Shown: positions 37,011 through 47,080 of the stretch, in pieces
Position numbering within the stretch: position 1 is the stretch's first letter
Layout of the letters: each line of letters starts with the position of its first letter
Assembly: GCA_016705125.1 (NCBI GenBank)
Contig: JADIYW010000002.1
Coordinates: 1-64,000 of the forward strand
Length of the DNA stretch: 64,000 bases
Reading direction: 5' to 3'
Origin: Bacteroidota bacterium
GTDB lineage: Bacteria > Bacteroidota > Bacteroidia > Chitinophagales > JADIYW01
Position numbers and translations under genes: made by a program
The notes under the pieces: model-generated
Database searches by the model: none
What the model saw: only the letters and a program-made list of their open reading frames with translations
Told to the model about the DNA's origin: nothing

Positions 37011-38069
37011 ATGGAGTCTATTATCGACCAATCAAAAGCAATAAGAACGGGTGAAGAATTGCCAATCGAAAAGATAAATGACTGGATTAAAACACAAATA
37101 CCTGACTTAGATGGATTTACTGAAGTAACACAATTTTCGGGAGGAGCTTCGAATTGGACATATCGACTTAAATACAATAATTACGACCTTATTCTGCGGC
37201 GCCCACCAGCTGGTACCAAGGCAACATCAGCGCATGACATGAAACGGGAATATGAAATTCAAAAAGCCTTAAAACCTTTTTTTCCTGTTCCCAAAATGTA
37301 TTGCTTTTGTAATGACCCAGCAATTATTGGGTGCGATTTTTATATAATGGAACGAGTTGAAGGCATCATTCCAAGATCTAATTTACCAAAAGGACTGAAT
37401 CTAAGCATACCACAAACTAGGGAATTGTGTATCAATATGATCGACAAGTTGATTGAATTACATAAAATAGATATTCAAAACACTGGCCTCGATAAAATAG
37501 GTAAAGGAACGGGTTATGCACAGCGACAAATTGACGGTTGGAGCAGCCGATTTGAAAAATCTAAAACTTGGAATGTCCCAGATTGTAAAAAGGTAATTAA
37601 TTGGCTTAAAAACAATGTTCCCAAAGAAGAACATACTTGCTTAATTCATAACGACTATAGATTCGACAATTTAATATTAGCCACCGAAGAACCATCCAAA
37701 ATAATTGGCGTATTAGATTGGGAAATGGCAACAATCGGCAACCCGTTAATGGATTTAGGAAATACATTGGCCTATTGGGTGGAAGAAGCCGATGATTTTA
37801 TAGCAAAATCAACCCGAAGACAACCCACCAATGCAAAAGGCATGTTGAAACGAAAAGAGGTTTTGGCTTATTATTGCCAAAAAATGAATTTAGAAGGACT
37901 AAATTTTACTTTTTACGAAGTATATGGCTTATTCAGATTAGTGGTTATTTTACAACAAATATATTACCGATTTCACCACAAACAAACCAATAATCCTGCA
38001 TTCAAAAATTTTTGGATTTTAGTACATTATTTAAATTGGCGTTGTAAAAGAATCATAAAAAATCAATAA
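37011..38069 (+). CDS. APH-fold phosphotransferase (ACAD10/11-type kinase)
   Basis: 352 residues of the aminoglycoside-phosphotransferase fold: FSGGASNWTYRL, LILRRPPAGTKATSAHDMKREY, catalytic LIHNDYRFDNLIL (about 207-219) and GVLDWEMATIGNPLMDLGNTLAYW (about 228-251). This is the version found next to acyl-CoA dehydrogenases, proposed to phosphorylate 4-hydroxyacyl-CoA. It starts six bases after the dehydrogenase stop and precedes a histidine phosphatase. Confidence 0.9.
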   Translation: MESIIDQSKAIRTGEELPIEKINDWIKTQIPDLDGFTEVTQFSGGASNWTYRLKYNNYDLILRRPPAGTKATSAHDMKREYEIQKALKPFFPVPKMYCFCNDPAIIGCDFYIMERVEGIIPRSNLPKGLNLSIPQTRELCINMIDKLIELHKIDIQNTGLDKIGKGTGYAQRQIDGWSSRFEKSKTWNVPDCKKVINWLKNNVPKEEHTCLIHNDYRFDNLILATEEPSKIIGVLDWEMATIGNPLMDLGNTLAYWVEEADDFIAKSTRRQPTNAKGMLKRKEVLAYYCQKMNLEGLNFTFYEVYGLFRLVVILQQIYYRFHHKQTNNPAFKNFWILVHYLNWRCKRIIKNQ

Positions 38070-38075
38070 TATAAT

Positions 38076-38768
38076 ATGGCTACTGTTTTTCTAATCAGAC
38101 ATGGGCAAGCTTCTTTTGGAATGAAAAATTACGATGAGCTCTCTCCTATTGGCTTTCAACAGGCCTCTAAATTGGGCCACTTTTTAAAATCAAATGAAAT
38201 ATATCCCACAAAAATAATTCAGGGTGATATGGTAAGACATAAACAAACTGCTGATTTTTGTATTAAAAATTTGGAGCTTGAAAATCATATAATAGAAACT
38301 GATCCATATTGGAATGAATTTGACCACCGCGATATTCTTACTCAATATGATGAAAAATACCTGGATATGGATGTATTGAAAATGGATGTAATGAGCAGCC
38401 AAAACCCAAAAGTAAAAATTCAAGAAATACTTACAGGCGCAATAAAAAAATGGACCGAAACAGATTCTGGAATTTACAATGAAACATGGATTCAGTTCTG
38501 CACCAGAATAAATGAAGGATTAAATAAATTGACAGAAAATTCGAATAAAGAAGATATCATTTTTATTTTCACTTCAGGCGGTGCTATTTCTATTGCATTA
38601 ATGGAGATTTTAGGATTAAATGTACAACACACCTTTGATTTACAATTGAGTATTGCAAATGCATCAATTACACAAATAAAAAACACTTCAAAGGGTTGGA
38701 AATTAATTTCATTTAATAACCATAGCCATTTTCTAGGCGGAGACAAGCATTTATTAACCTATAAATAA
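38076..38768 (+). CDS. Histidine phosphatase family protein
   Basis: 230 residues. The catalytic RHG motif is in VFLIRHGQASFG (about residues 8-10), with YDELSPIGFQQASKLG after it, the second Arg in MVRHKQTA (about 53), an acid in YWNEFDH and a late FTSGGAISIAL where many members have a His. The missing His at that position (GGA) is worth noting. Third gene of the acyl-CoA dehydrogenase operon. Confidence 0.85.
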   Translation: MATVFLIRHGQASFGMKNYDELSPIGFQQASKLGHFLKSNEIYPTKIIQGDMVRHKQTADFCIKNLELENHIIETDPYWNEFDHRDILTQYDEKYLDMDVLKMDVMSSQNPKVKIQEILTGAIKKWTETDSGIYNETWIQFCTRINEGLNKLTENSNKEDIIFIFTSGGAISIALMEILGLNVQHTFDLQLSIANASITQIKNTSKGWKLISFNNHSHFLGGDKHLLTYK

Positions 38769-38799
38769 ACATTTTAAACGAAATACATGTTCTAACAAA

Positions 38800-39270
38800 A
38801 TGAAAAAAATCATACAATTTATTATTTGCCTTTTAATTCCATTAGCAGTTGGTGGATTATCAGGTTTTGCCACTTCTAAAAATATCGAATCTTGGCATCA
38901 ATATCTAACAAAACCATGGTTTAATCCGCCTAATTATTTATTTGGTCCCGTTTGGACAAGCCTTTATCTTTTAATGGGCATTTCCTTTTTTATAATCGTA
39001 AACAAAACGGCAAGCGAACAAAGAAACAAAGCCTTCATTGCCTTTTTTATTCAACTGACGCTGAATTTCATGTGGAGTTTTATCTTTTTTCAATTCCACC
39101 AAATTGGCTTAGCCTTTATTGAAATTATTCTCCTTTGGTTCGCCATCCTTTGGATGATGGTGCAGTTTTATAAAGTGGACAAACTAGCTGCTTACCTAAA
39201 TATTCCTTATTTACTTTGGGTAAGTTTTGCCTCTGTTTTAAATTTTGCCATTTGGAATTTGAATAAATAG
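38800..39270 (+). CDS. tspO: TspO/MBR-family membrane protein
   Basis: 156 residues with five membrane helices. Motifs are WHQYLTKPWFNPPNYLFGPVWTSLYLLMGIS (about 31-61), NFMWSFIFFQ (about 88-97) and YLLWVSFASVLNFAIWNLNK (about 137-156), all conserved in TspO. The family binds porphyrins and is linked to photooxidative or tetrapyrrole stress. It starts 31 bases after the phosphatase and may be read through from the upstream operon. Confidence 0.93.
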   Translation: MKKIIQFIICLLIPLAVGGLSGFATSKNIESWHQYLTKPWFNPPNYLFGPVWTSLYLLMGISFFIIVNKTASEQRNKAFIAFFIQLTLNFMWSFIFFQFHQIGLAFIEIILLWFAILWMMVQFYKVDKLAAYLNIPYLLWVSFASVLNFAIWNLNK

Positions 39271-39516
39271 TACAACCAACCTGTCCAAATATAAAAAAAA
39301 TAAAAACTATTCCGAAGAATTGGAACAAGTCTTTAGCATAGGATAGTGGTTTGCGTACTTGGACATTTTTATTTAAAGGAATAAGTTTCCAAATCATGCA
39401 AATATGGAGGGCTTGAAATATAAATAGAATCTATACTGATTATGGTGCAATATTGCAAAACGCATAAAGCTATGCTAAATATTTGCGCTAGTTCGGAGGG
39501 TTCCATTTACTATCTA
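39271..39516. other. Gene-free interval before mntH
   Basis: No coding sequence is supported. Near 39481 a TTTGCGCTAGTT word resembles the reverse complement of the left arm of the 305-bp elements (AACTAGCGCAA), but the flanking similarity is too weak to call a copy. Confidence 0.3.
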
Positions 39517-39548
39517 AATAAATAATTAGACTAGTCTAATTATTTATT
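39517..39548. promoter_or_regulatory. Perfect 32-bp palindromic operator upstream of mntH
   Basis: A 32-bp perfect dyad is centred between 39532 and 39533, core TTAGACTAGTCTAA. The core resembles DtxR/MntR-type boxes (TTAG-N-TA-N-CTAA). It ends 37 bases before the mntH start, placing it over or next to the promoter. A one-mismatch -7 element (CATATTTG) follows at about 39573-39580. Manganese- or iron-dependent repression is the likely role. The regulator is not in this window. Confidence 0.7.
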
Positions 39549-39585
39549 AATGCTAACCTAAAGTATTTTTAGTCATATTTGCAGT

Positions 39586-40920
39586 GTGAATGATTCTAAT
39601 AATAAAAAAGGCTGGAGAAGGGAAAATACTTCAAATTCTTTATCCGAAGTTTTTGCAACCATAAATTTTCCCTCTAGAGGCTCGAAATGGCAGAAAATGT
39701 TTGCCTTTATGGGTCCCGGAATGATGGTGGCTGTTGGCTATATGGATCCGGGCAATTGGGCAACCGATATTGCAGGTGGTGCTAAATTTGGCTATGCCTT
39801 ATTATCTGTTATTTTCATTTCGAATATATTTGCTATTTTTTTACAACATTTAGCCCTAAAATTAGGCATCGCTACGGGCAGAGATTTGGCACAAGCCTGC
39901 AGAGATAGTTACTCAAAACCCGTTTCATTCGTACTTTGGATACTTTGTGAATTGGCCATTGCAGCCTGCGATTTAGCCGAAGTATTGGGCTCTGCACTCG
40001 CATTAAATTTACTCTTTAAAATACCGCTTTTCATAGGTGTTTGTATTACAATCCTAGACGTTTTCTTAATTCTCTATTTAAACAATAAAGGATTTAGAGT
40101 ACTAGAAGTAATCATTTCTGTTCTAATATTTACCATACTCCTTTGCTTCGGTTATGAATTATTTTTATCAAAACCAGACATTTTGCCAATGGCGAAAGGA
40201 CTAATACCGACATTAGAATTATTCAAAAATAAAGAAATGCTCTATATCGGAATTGGCATTTTGGGTGCTACCGTTATGCCTCATAACCTTTATTTGCACA
40301 GTAGTATTGTTCAAACCCGTAAAATTGAAAATACGCTTCAAGCAAAAAAAAGTGCAGTAAAATACGCAACCATAGATTCCACTGTGGCACTTTTGTTTGC
40401 TTTTTTTATAAATGCAGCCATTTTAATTTTAGCAGCCTCTGCTTTCCATAAAACTGGCTATCAAGATGTTGCAGATATCAATAGAGCTTACGAACTTTTA
40501 AATCCTTTATTGGGTGCAAAATTTGCAGCCCTATTTTTCGGAATTGCCTTATTGGCTTCAGGGCAAAATGCAACTCTAACAGGCACTTTAGCAGGGCAAA
40601 TTGTGATGGAAGGTTTTTTGAATATAAAACTAAAGCCTTGGCTAAGGAGATTGATTACTAGAGTAATTGCTATTATTCCTGCTTTAATTGTAACCTATAT
40701 TTATGGTGAAGAGGGCGTCGGCGATTTATTGGTTTTAAGTCAAGTAATATTATCGCTTCAATTAAGTTTTGCGGTTATTCCATTAGTGGTTTTCACCTCC
40801 GATAAATTAAAAATGGGTGAATTTGTAAATGCTTTTTGGTTAAAATATTGGGTAATTCTAATTGCTTTTATAATTTTATCCCTTAATATTTACCTTTTAG
40901 TTCAAACCTTATTTTTTTAA
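39586..40920 (+). CDS. mntH: NRAMP-family divalent metal transporter
   Basis: 444 residues, eleven helices. Helix 1 has the metal-binding DPGNWATD (about 53-60) and helix 6 MPHNLYLHSS (about 230-239), both diagnostic for Mn/Fe NRAMP transporters. The N-terminus (KKGWRRENTSNSLSEVFATI) matches Bacteroidota homologues, so the GTG at 39586 is the likely start and the transcript may be nearly leaderless. The perfect palindrome upstream suggests MntR/DtxR control. It is followed by a metallo-hydrolase gene with a 19-base gap. Confidence 0.93.
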   Translation: MNDSNNKKGWRRENTSNSLSEVFATINFPSRGSKWQKMFAFMGPGMMVAVGYMDPGNWATDIAGGAKFGYALLSVIFISNIFAIFLQHLALKLGIATGRDLAQACRDSYSKPVSFVLWILCELAIAACDLAEVLGSALALNLLFKIPLFIGVCITILDVFLILYLNNKGFRVLEVIISVLIFTILLCFGYELFLSKPDILPMAKGLIPTLELFKNKEMLYIGIGILGATVMPHNLYLHSSIVQTRKIENTLQAKKSAVKYATIDSTVALLFAFFINAAILILAASAFHKTGYQDVADINRAYELLNPLLGAKFAALFFGIALLASGQNATLTGTLAGQIVMEGFLNIKLKPWLRRLITRVIAIIPALIVTYIYGEEGVGDLLVLSQVILSLQLSFAVIPLVVFTSDKLKMGEFVNAFWLKYWVILIAFIILSLNIYLLVQTLFF

Positions 40921-40939
40921 GCATTTTAAGCGATTCTTT

Positions 40940-41940
40940 ATGAAATCATACCACTTCAATCCCGATTTAGCATTTATTAAATCAGATTGGAAAGGCAATA
41001 TCAAAATCTATGATAAATTTGTGTTTGAACAAACAATAGAAGAAATTCCGTTTTCAGCCATTGCCAAATATGCTATTTTACCAAATCCTCAGAAAAAAGA
41101 AAAAAAAGAAGACAAATTCGTTCCTACCACTATTAGCAATATTGATTTTCTGACAAATGAAAAAGATAAGATTGTATGGCTTGGTCATTCCAGTTTTTAT
41201 ATTGAAATAAATGGTAAACGAATTATTACAGATCCTGTTTTTGGCGATATCTCCTTTTTTTTGAAAAGGAAAACAATATTTCCTTGCTCCCCATCGGATT
41301 TTAAAGATATTGATTATATCCTTTTATCTCATGGACATCGTGACCATTTAGATTTACCAAGCCTGAATTTATTGTCGAAAAACAATCCGAATGCACATAT
41401 TTTGTGTCCGCTAAAAATTGGAGAAATAATCAAAAAATATACGCCTTTTCGTCAAACAACTGAGGCGGGTTGGTGGCAAAAATTTTCGTTAACTGATATC
41501 GACATTTCCTTTTTACCAGCAAAACATTGGAACCGAAGGCATTTAACGGATTTTAATACCACTTTATGGGGTAGTTTTTTAATACAAGGTAAAAAAACAA
41601 GTATTTATTTTGCAGGAGACTCTGCAAAAGGAGATCACTTCTTTCTGCAATTAAAAATGTATTTCAAGATATTGATTATGCCTTAATGCCTATTGGCGCA
41701 TACAAACCTTCATTTTTGATGGAATGGGCGCATTTATCACCCGACGAGGCAATAGATGCGTTTCATCAGTTAGGCGCTCAACATTTTATACCTATGCATT
41801 ATGGCACTTTCGATTTAAGCCATGAGCCAGCATCGGAGCCAGTAAAAATAATAGAGAAAAGAAAACTAAATAATTCCTTAAAAGGGAATTTAATCATTCC
41901 AAATATTGGGGAAGCCGTATTTATCCCTCATCATAATTAA
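40940..41940 (+). CDS. MBL-fold metallo-hydrolase (NAPE-PLD/UlaG-like), one frameshift
   Basis: Two adjacent frames make one enzyme of about 333 residues. The first has VWLGHSSFYIEINGKRIITDPVF and the metal motif LLSHGHRDHLD (HxHxDH), then PAKHWNRR and FAGDSAKGDHF. It then goes out of frame at 41638-41646. The second (from about 41645) reads SAIKNVFQDIDYALMPIGAYKPSFLMEWAHLSPDEA and ends FIPMHYGTFDLSHEP. Restoring one base at the TTCTTTC tract joins them. Family members hydrolyse phosphodiester lipids or related substrates. I judge the frameshift probably a sequence error. Confidence 0.75.
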
Positions 41941-42202
41941 CAATGCACTTGGCACTTACAGGATGAGATTGGCAGGTTAAAATAAAACCCTCCTCTTTTT
42001 CTTCCTCTGTTAGTGGCTCATCATCATCCATTGTAACTTCTCCTTCCACCAATTTAGCCTTGCAACTGCAACAAGCAGCTACTCTACAAGCATATGGCGG
42101 ATCGATATTTGCATCGATTGCAGCTTCTAATATTGTTTGACCTGGTTCAACCTCTAATTCAAAAGTATTGCCATCCAAAATTACTGTTACAGAATAGGAC
42201 AT
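41921..42202 (-). CDS. 2Fe-2S ferredoxin (plant type)
   Basis: 93 residues with the cluster motif ACRVAACCSCKAK, giving CX4CX2C (about Cys39, 44, 47), and the fourth Cys in ILTCQSHP (about 75). The acidic loop (VTMDDDEPLTEEEKEEG) and EPGQTILEAAIDANIDPPYAC match the ferredoxin domain of PaaE/Hcr-type reductases. It is a stand-alone electron carrier. Its 3' end overlaps the convergent hydrolase by 20 bases. Confidence 0.92.
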   Translation of the reverse strand: MSYSVTVILDGNTFELEVEPGQTILEAAIDANIDPPYACRVAACCSCKAKLVEGEVTMDDDEPLTEEEKEEGFILTCQSHPVSAKCIVNYDEG

Positions 42203-42234
42203 TGTATTTGCTATTTATAAATTGATTGAAAAAA

Positions 42235-42993
42235 TTATTTAATTGAAACATTCTGTTTTACATAAGCTGTATTATTGTAAAAGTAAAATACTTCTGGTTT
42301 TCCAGCTGGTGTTATTTTTATTCTTTTGTATGCACTTACTTGAATTAAACCATTGGAAGTTGCACCAATTGAGGCTAATTCTTCTTTTGTAAAAGCACAA
42401 GAAGTGGAGGTCTTTGATTTTCCTTTTAAAATAAATTTTCCGGCTCCATTTCCAATTGCATAAATAATGGTATCTGCATTTGTAACCGGAAAATTTTGAA
42501 TAATATTTGTCGTATCAAGATCAATTTCTGCTTTAGTCACTATGATTGGTGTCGTAGGAAAAACACCTGCATCAACATTACCAGTTAGTACATTAGAATA
42601 ATTAACCTTCCAAATTGCTTTACCTGTAAAATCAAAAACATTATCTAAACCATCCCCAGTATTTGAAGTATAGCAATTATTTGGGTATATGGTTAATGCA
42701 ACATCATTTACTAAAACTTGTCCTATATTTTTATAATTCGTTTTTCCTGAATCATTTCCAAAACAGCCACTTGCAGCAGTTCGCTTATATTGGGTAACAG
42801 AATCAATATAAACGGTAATATTGGAGGCAATTCCGTACCCATTAGACTTTAAAGGAAGAACTATACCTGGTGCGCCGTTTGCAATTGTATTATAAACAAT
42901 TGGTGTCCAAGGCCCAGGCTCATTATTACAACTACTAAAAACAATAGCTATAATGGCAAATAATAATGGTAAAAAGCTAAATTTAATTTTCAT
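42235..42993 (-). CDS. Lipoprotein of unknown function
   Basis: About 252 residues from the ATG at 42993 (MKIKFSFLPL); the open frame extends upstream through AT-rich sequence. The lipobox FSSC lies at about residues 19-22. The mature protein is beta-rich and full of Thr/Asn/Ile with two Cys pairs (SGCFGND, NNCYTSN), giving the look of a surface-exposed immunoglobulin-like or choice-of-anchor domain. No family is recognised. Confidence 0.65.
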   Translation of the reverse strand: MKIKFSFLPLLFAIIAIVFSSCNNEPGPWTPIVYNTIANGAPGIVLPLKSNGYGIASNITVYIDSVTQYKRTAASGCFGNDSGKTNYKNIGQVLVNDVALTIYPNNCYTSNTGDGLDNVFDFTGKAIWKVNYSNVLTGNVDAGVFPTTPIIVTKAEIDLDTTNIIQNFPVTNADTIIYAIGNGAGKFILKGKSKTSTSCAFTKEELASIGATSNGLIQVSAYKRIKITPAGKPEVFYFYNNTAYVKQNVSIK

Positions 42994-43072
42994 ATTATAT
43001 TGAATTACAATGTATTTAAGACATTTAAATGTAAAAATAATCATTTTTTTTATTATTCGAAAAAAAATATAC

Positions 43073-43107
43073 AAAAAAAGGGTAGGAATATAAATCCTAC
43101 CCTTTTT
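43073..43107 (-). terminator. Terminator closing the aromatic amino acid operon
   Basis: Stem AAAGGGTAGGA (43077-43087) and TCCTACCCTTT (43095-43105), with T runs on both strands. It lies 20 bases downstream of the DAHP synthase-chorismate mutase stop. The symmetrical A/T flanks mean it could also serve transcription from the other side. Confidence 0.85.
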
Positions 43108-43124
43108 AAAATAAAAAAATCAAA

Positions 43125-44203
43125 CTATGAATTCATCACTTTTGTTTGATGTCTTATTGATTCTTGGTGTATCGCTTCAAAAAGTTCTTTAATAAAATCC
43201 TCTGTCAATTCTCTTTTAGCACCTTTTGCAATCCTGTCTGTTACAATTTCAGCCCACCTATTAGTTTGTAAAATGGTAACATTATTGTCTTTTTTAAATT
43301 GGCCTATTTGCTTGGCAATATCCATTCTTTCAGACAATATTTCCATTACATAATTATCAATTCTATCGATACTATGTCTATATTCATCCAATTTATTGGC
43401 AGTAATTTCAGGTTTGCTTTCTCTAATAATTAATCCCTTTATTATTTCCCCTAATCTTTCAGGTGTTACTTGCTGTGCCGCATCACTCCATGCATTATCT
43501 GGGTCTCTATGACTTTCCAACATTAAACCATCAAAATCCAAATCCATTGCTTTTTGGGCTACAGAAGCTAATAAATCTCGACCACCGCAAATATGACTAG
43601 GATCGCAAAAGATAGGTAAACTTGGCTCCAATCTTCTTAATTCAACAGGCAATTCCCACATTGGTTTGTTCCTATATTTCGTTTTTTCATAAGAAGAAAA
43701 TCCTCTATGCAAAGCTCCTAATCGAGTAATACCTGCCCTATTCATGCGCTCTAATGCACCTAACCACAATTGCAAATCTGGGTTTACCGGATTTTTAACA
43801 ATTACTGGAATATCAACACCTTCTAAAGCGTCAGCAATTTCTTGAACAGAAAATGGATTTGCTGTAGTTCGGGCACCTATCCATAAAATATCTACACCTG
43901 CTTTTAGGCAGTCAAACACATGCTCACGGGTGGCTACCTCAACTGAGATAGGCTTCCCAATCATTTGTCCTGCTTTTTTAGCCAAGGCAATGCCAATTTT
44001 CCCAAACCTTCAAATCCACCTGGCTGAGTTCGTGGCTTCCAAATTCCAGCTCTAAGTATATCAATCCCTTTATCTGCAAGCCCTTGAGCCGTTTCTAACA
44101 ATTGTTCCTCGCTTTCAGCACTGCAAGGACCTGAAATGATAACTGGTTTTTTGAAGTCAAATCCCCATTCATTTAATGGTTTTACATTTAATTTACTACT
44201 CAT
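43125..44203 (-). CDS. Bifunctional DAHP synthase/chorismate mutase, one frameshift
   Basis: The first and a branch-point reaction of aromatic amino acid synthesis. The frame from ATG 44203 gives PVIISGPCSAESEEQL and AGIWKPRTQPGGFEGLG. Then a base is missing near 43997-44003 (a GGGAAAATT tract) and the sequence continues in the frame 43985-43125: IALAKKAGQMIGKPISVEVAT, IGARTTANPFSVQEIADAL, CDPSHICGGRDLL, then a C-terminal type II chorismate mutase (YRHSIDRIDNYVMEILSERMDIAKQIGQFK). Combined length is about 359, the family norm. It is the last gene of the operon. The frameshift is most likely a homopolymer error. Confidence 0.88.
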
Positions 44204-44216
44204 CTTTTCTTAATTT

Positions 44217-45056
44217 CTATTTTAAAATTTTCTTTATCTCATTTGCCTTTTTCATAAAGTCGGCTACTTCTACAAATTTATTTTTATTTATTAAATTTCT
44301 GAAATGGTACATTTTTTCAATATACGTATCCAATACCTCTAATATATTATCCTTGTTTTGTTCAAATATTTGCGACCACATTTCAGGACTAGATTTCGCT
44401 AACCGAACGGTAGATTCAAATCCGCCTGCTGCCATTTCCAAAATTGCTTCTTCATCTTTTTCCTTTTCCAAAACAGTAGACGCCAAAACGAAGGAGCTGA
44501 TATGAGAAATATGTGAAACATACGCAGCATGCATATCATGTGCCTTTGCATCCATATATTTTATATTCATATTTAGGGTTTCAAACAATGTCTTAACCGC
44601 CTTAAACGCATCCTTATCAGAATCTTCCTTATCACAAATAATACACGTTTTCCCATCAAATAATCCCGAAAAAGCAGCCTCAGGACCTGAATTTTCTGTT
44701 CCCGCCATAGGATGTGCAGCTACAAATCTGCCTCGTTTTGGGTGGTGATGTATAGCAGAAATTATATTCATTTTTGTAGACCCCATATCTACAATTATTT
44801 GATTATCAACCCTATCCAATACAAAAAGCAACTCTTCAACTAATATATTTACTGGCACACATAAAATTATTATATCTGCTACAGCAATTGCTGCTTCTTT
44901 AGACAATATTTTATCCACCAATCCCAATTCCAAAGCCTTATTAGCAGATTTTTCGGTACGTGAAACGCCAATTATCTCTGAAGCAAAACCTCTTTTTTTA
45001 AGGTCTATTGCTAAAGAGCCACCAATTAATCCTATGCCAAATACTGCAACTTTCAT
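44217..45056 (-). CDS. tyrA: Prephenate dehydrogenase
   Basis: 279 residues, uninterrupted. NAD-binding motif FGIGLIGGSLAIDLKKRG (about 6-23), catalytic-domain AAHPMAGTENSGPEAA with the conserved His (about 113), a second His region HDMHAAYVSHISHISSFVLA (about 178-197), and GFESTVRLAKSSPEMW. It converts prephenate to 4-hydroxyphenylpyruvate for tyrosine. One base separates it from the aminotransferase upstream and 13 bases from the DAHP synthase downstream. Confidence 0.94.
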   Translation of the reverse strand: MKVAVFGIGLIGGSLAIDLKKRGFASEIIGVSRTEKSANKALELGLVDKILSKEAAIAVADIIILCVPVNILVEELLFVLDRVDNQIIVDMGSTKMNIISAIHHHPKRGRFVAAHPMAGTENSGPEAAFSGLFDGKTCIICDKEDSDKDAFKAVKTLFETLNMNIKYMDAKAHDMHAAYVSHISHISSFVLASTVLEKEKDEEAILEMAAGGFESTVRLAKSSPEMWSQIFEQNKDNILEVLDTYIEKMYHFRNLINKNKFVEVADFMKKANEIKKILK

Positions 45057-45057
45057 C

Positions 45058-46223
45058 TTATAAACTCAAGCTTTTTATTCTTTTTAACGCTTCAGATAGC
45101 ATTGTTTCAGGACTACATAATGAAATTCTAAGAAAACGCTTACCCTTCGTTCCAAAAATAAAACCAGGCGTAATAAATACATTAGCCTCATACAAAATCT
45201 TATCTGCCAATTCTCCCGAATCTTCCCACTTATCTTCAATTTTTGCCCACAAAAACATACCTACTTGATTTGCATCCACCACACAATTAAGTGCTTCCAT
45301 AATTGAAGTTGCAATTACCCTTCTTTTTACATAAACCTCGTTTCTTTCATTGTGCCAATCGTCGGTATTTTCAAAGGCTTTAACCGCAGCCTCTTGCATC
45401 GGCAAAAACATCCCCGAATCAACATTTGATTTCACTTTCAAAACGGTAGAAATATAATCTGCTCTTCCTGTCAATAAACCAATACGCCAGCCAGCCATAT
45501 TATGTGATTTACTTAATGAATTAAGCTCTAAAGCAACCGATTTAGCATCTTCAACTTGAAAAATGCTTAATGGCCTTTCTTCATTTAAAATCAAACTATA
45601 AGGATTATCATTAATAACTAATAACTTATTCGTTTTTGCAAATTGAATGATTTGCTCTAGCATTGAAATTGAACCAGCTGCTCCAGTAGGCATATTGGGA
45701 TAATTTACCCATAATAATTTAGCTCCTACTAAGTCCTCCTTTTTTATTGCGGAAAATCGGGTGTCCAATTGTTTGTTTCATCCAACTCATAAAACACTGG
45801 TATTCCACCTGCCAATCGAGTGGCGGACTCATAGGAAGGATAACCAGGATTTGGAATTAAAACCTTGTCACCTGGATTAATAAATGCTTGAGTTATGTGC
45901 GTAATACCTTCTTTAGAACCCAATAATGGTAAAATCTCCGTTTCGAAATTTAATTCTACCTGATATGTTTCTAAATACCATTTTGCCATAGCTTTCCGTA
46001 GAGACGGAATACCAATATAACTTTGATATCCATGGCTATTTGATTTATCGGCCGATGATTTAAGGGCTTCAATCGTTTCAATTGAGGGCATTTGGTCAGG
46101 ATTTCCAATACCTAAATTTAAAATATCTTTACCAGCATCCATTAAGGCTTTAATTTCCTTGAGTTTTCTGGAAAAATAATATTCCTGTATGTATTGCAAT
46201 TTATCTGCTGCTGAAATAATCAT
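45058..46223 (-). CDS. Class I/II aminotransferase of the aromatic operon, one frameshift
   Basis: A PLP aminotransferase of about 388 residues read in two frames. The N-terminal frame (ATG 46223) has LNLGIGNPDQMPS, GYQSYIGIPSLRKAMAKWY and PNPGYPSYESATRLAGG, and breaks after NWTPDF. Adding one T to the TTTT tract at 45753-45756 continues as SAIKKEDLVGAKLLWVNYPNMPTGA, VINDNPYS, and SKSHNMAGWRIG with the PLP lysine. Position between pheA and tyrA argues for phenylpyruvate/hydroxyphenylpyruvate transamination. Homologues are often labelled aspartate or diaminopimelate aminotransferase. Confidence 0.87.
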
Positions 46224-46226
46224 TAC

Positions 46227-47067
46227 TTAATTTATTTTAATGGCTTGGGTATATTCTCCTAAAATAACAAATTCAAACACTACCGGTTCTAATACTTTTA
46301 CCATTTCTTCAAATTGAGTCAAATGGTCAAATTCCAAATCAGCATACATAAAATAAGTCCATTCTTTTCCCAAGTACTAGGCAAACTCTGTATTTGGTGA
46401 GATTCATCCCAAATTCTCCCATAATAGTAAGTGCCTTAGCCAAGCTACCAGGTTTATGACTAGCCAAAAAAGAAATAGAAGCTTTATTAATGATTCCCTT
46501 TTCAAATGGCAAGGGGTCTTTTCTTTGTTTTAAAACCAAAAACGAGTAAAATTTCTTTTATTGGTTTCAATGCTTTTGCCCAAAAATTTCCAATCCATAT
46601 AAATTAGCTGTCGCCTCACTTCCTAGTGCTCCTCTACCTTTAATATGGTGTTCCTTAATTTCCATTGCACTCAAGGCTGTATCTTTAGATTCAATTAGTT
46701 GAATACTAGGATGTTTCCTAAAAAAGTCAGTACATTGTAAAATGGCCATTGGGTGAGAATGCACTTCTTCTATATCACTTAATTTCTGACCTTTCAAAGC
46801 CATCAAATTCATTTCGATACGCAGATAAACTTCACCAAAAATTTCTAAATTGGATTCTCTTAACCTTGCATAATTGGGCAATATTGAGCCTGCAACGCTA
46901 TTTTCTATTGCACAAACTGCATACTTGGCTTTGCCTTTTTCAAATGATTCAAATAACTTTTGAAAAGTATCACACTCATAAGTTTGGATATCAGCACCAA
47001 AAAACTTAATTGCCGCTATCTCGTGAAAAGAGCCTTCAAAACCTTGTATCGCTATTCTTTCTTTCAT
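46227..47067 (-). CDS. pheA: Prephenate dehydratase with ACT domain, four frameshifts
   Basis: The start is the ATG at 47067 (MKERIAIQGFEGSFHEIAA), because the longer open frame begins inside the leader terminator. The catalytic part has CDTFQKLFE, AVCAIENSVAGSILPNY, HSHPMAILQC and KDTALSAMEIKE. Then shifts occur at homopolymers near 46573, 46538, 46393 and 46365. Reading through them gives IETNKRNFTRFLVL (the family NKRNFTRF motif), the ACT domain ASISFLASHKPGSLAKAL...MNLTKIQSLPS, and EWTYFMYADLEFDH, ending ILGEYTQAIKIN at 46227. Normal length is about 280. First structural gene of the attenuated operon. Confidence 0.87.
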
Positions 47068-47080
47068 TTCTTTTGTTTCT

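Noticed and set aside
39462..39500. Possible third copy of the 305-bp element before mntH
   Set aside because: Only an 11-base word (reverse complement AACTAGCGCAA) matches well. The opposite arm and the middle are not found.
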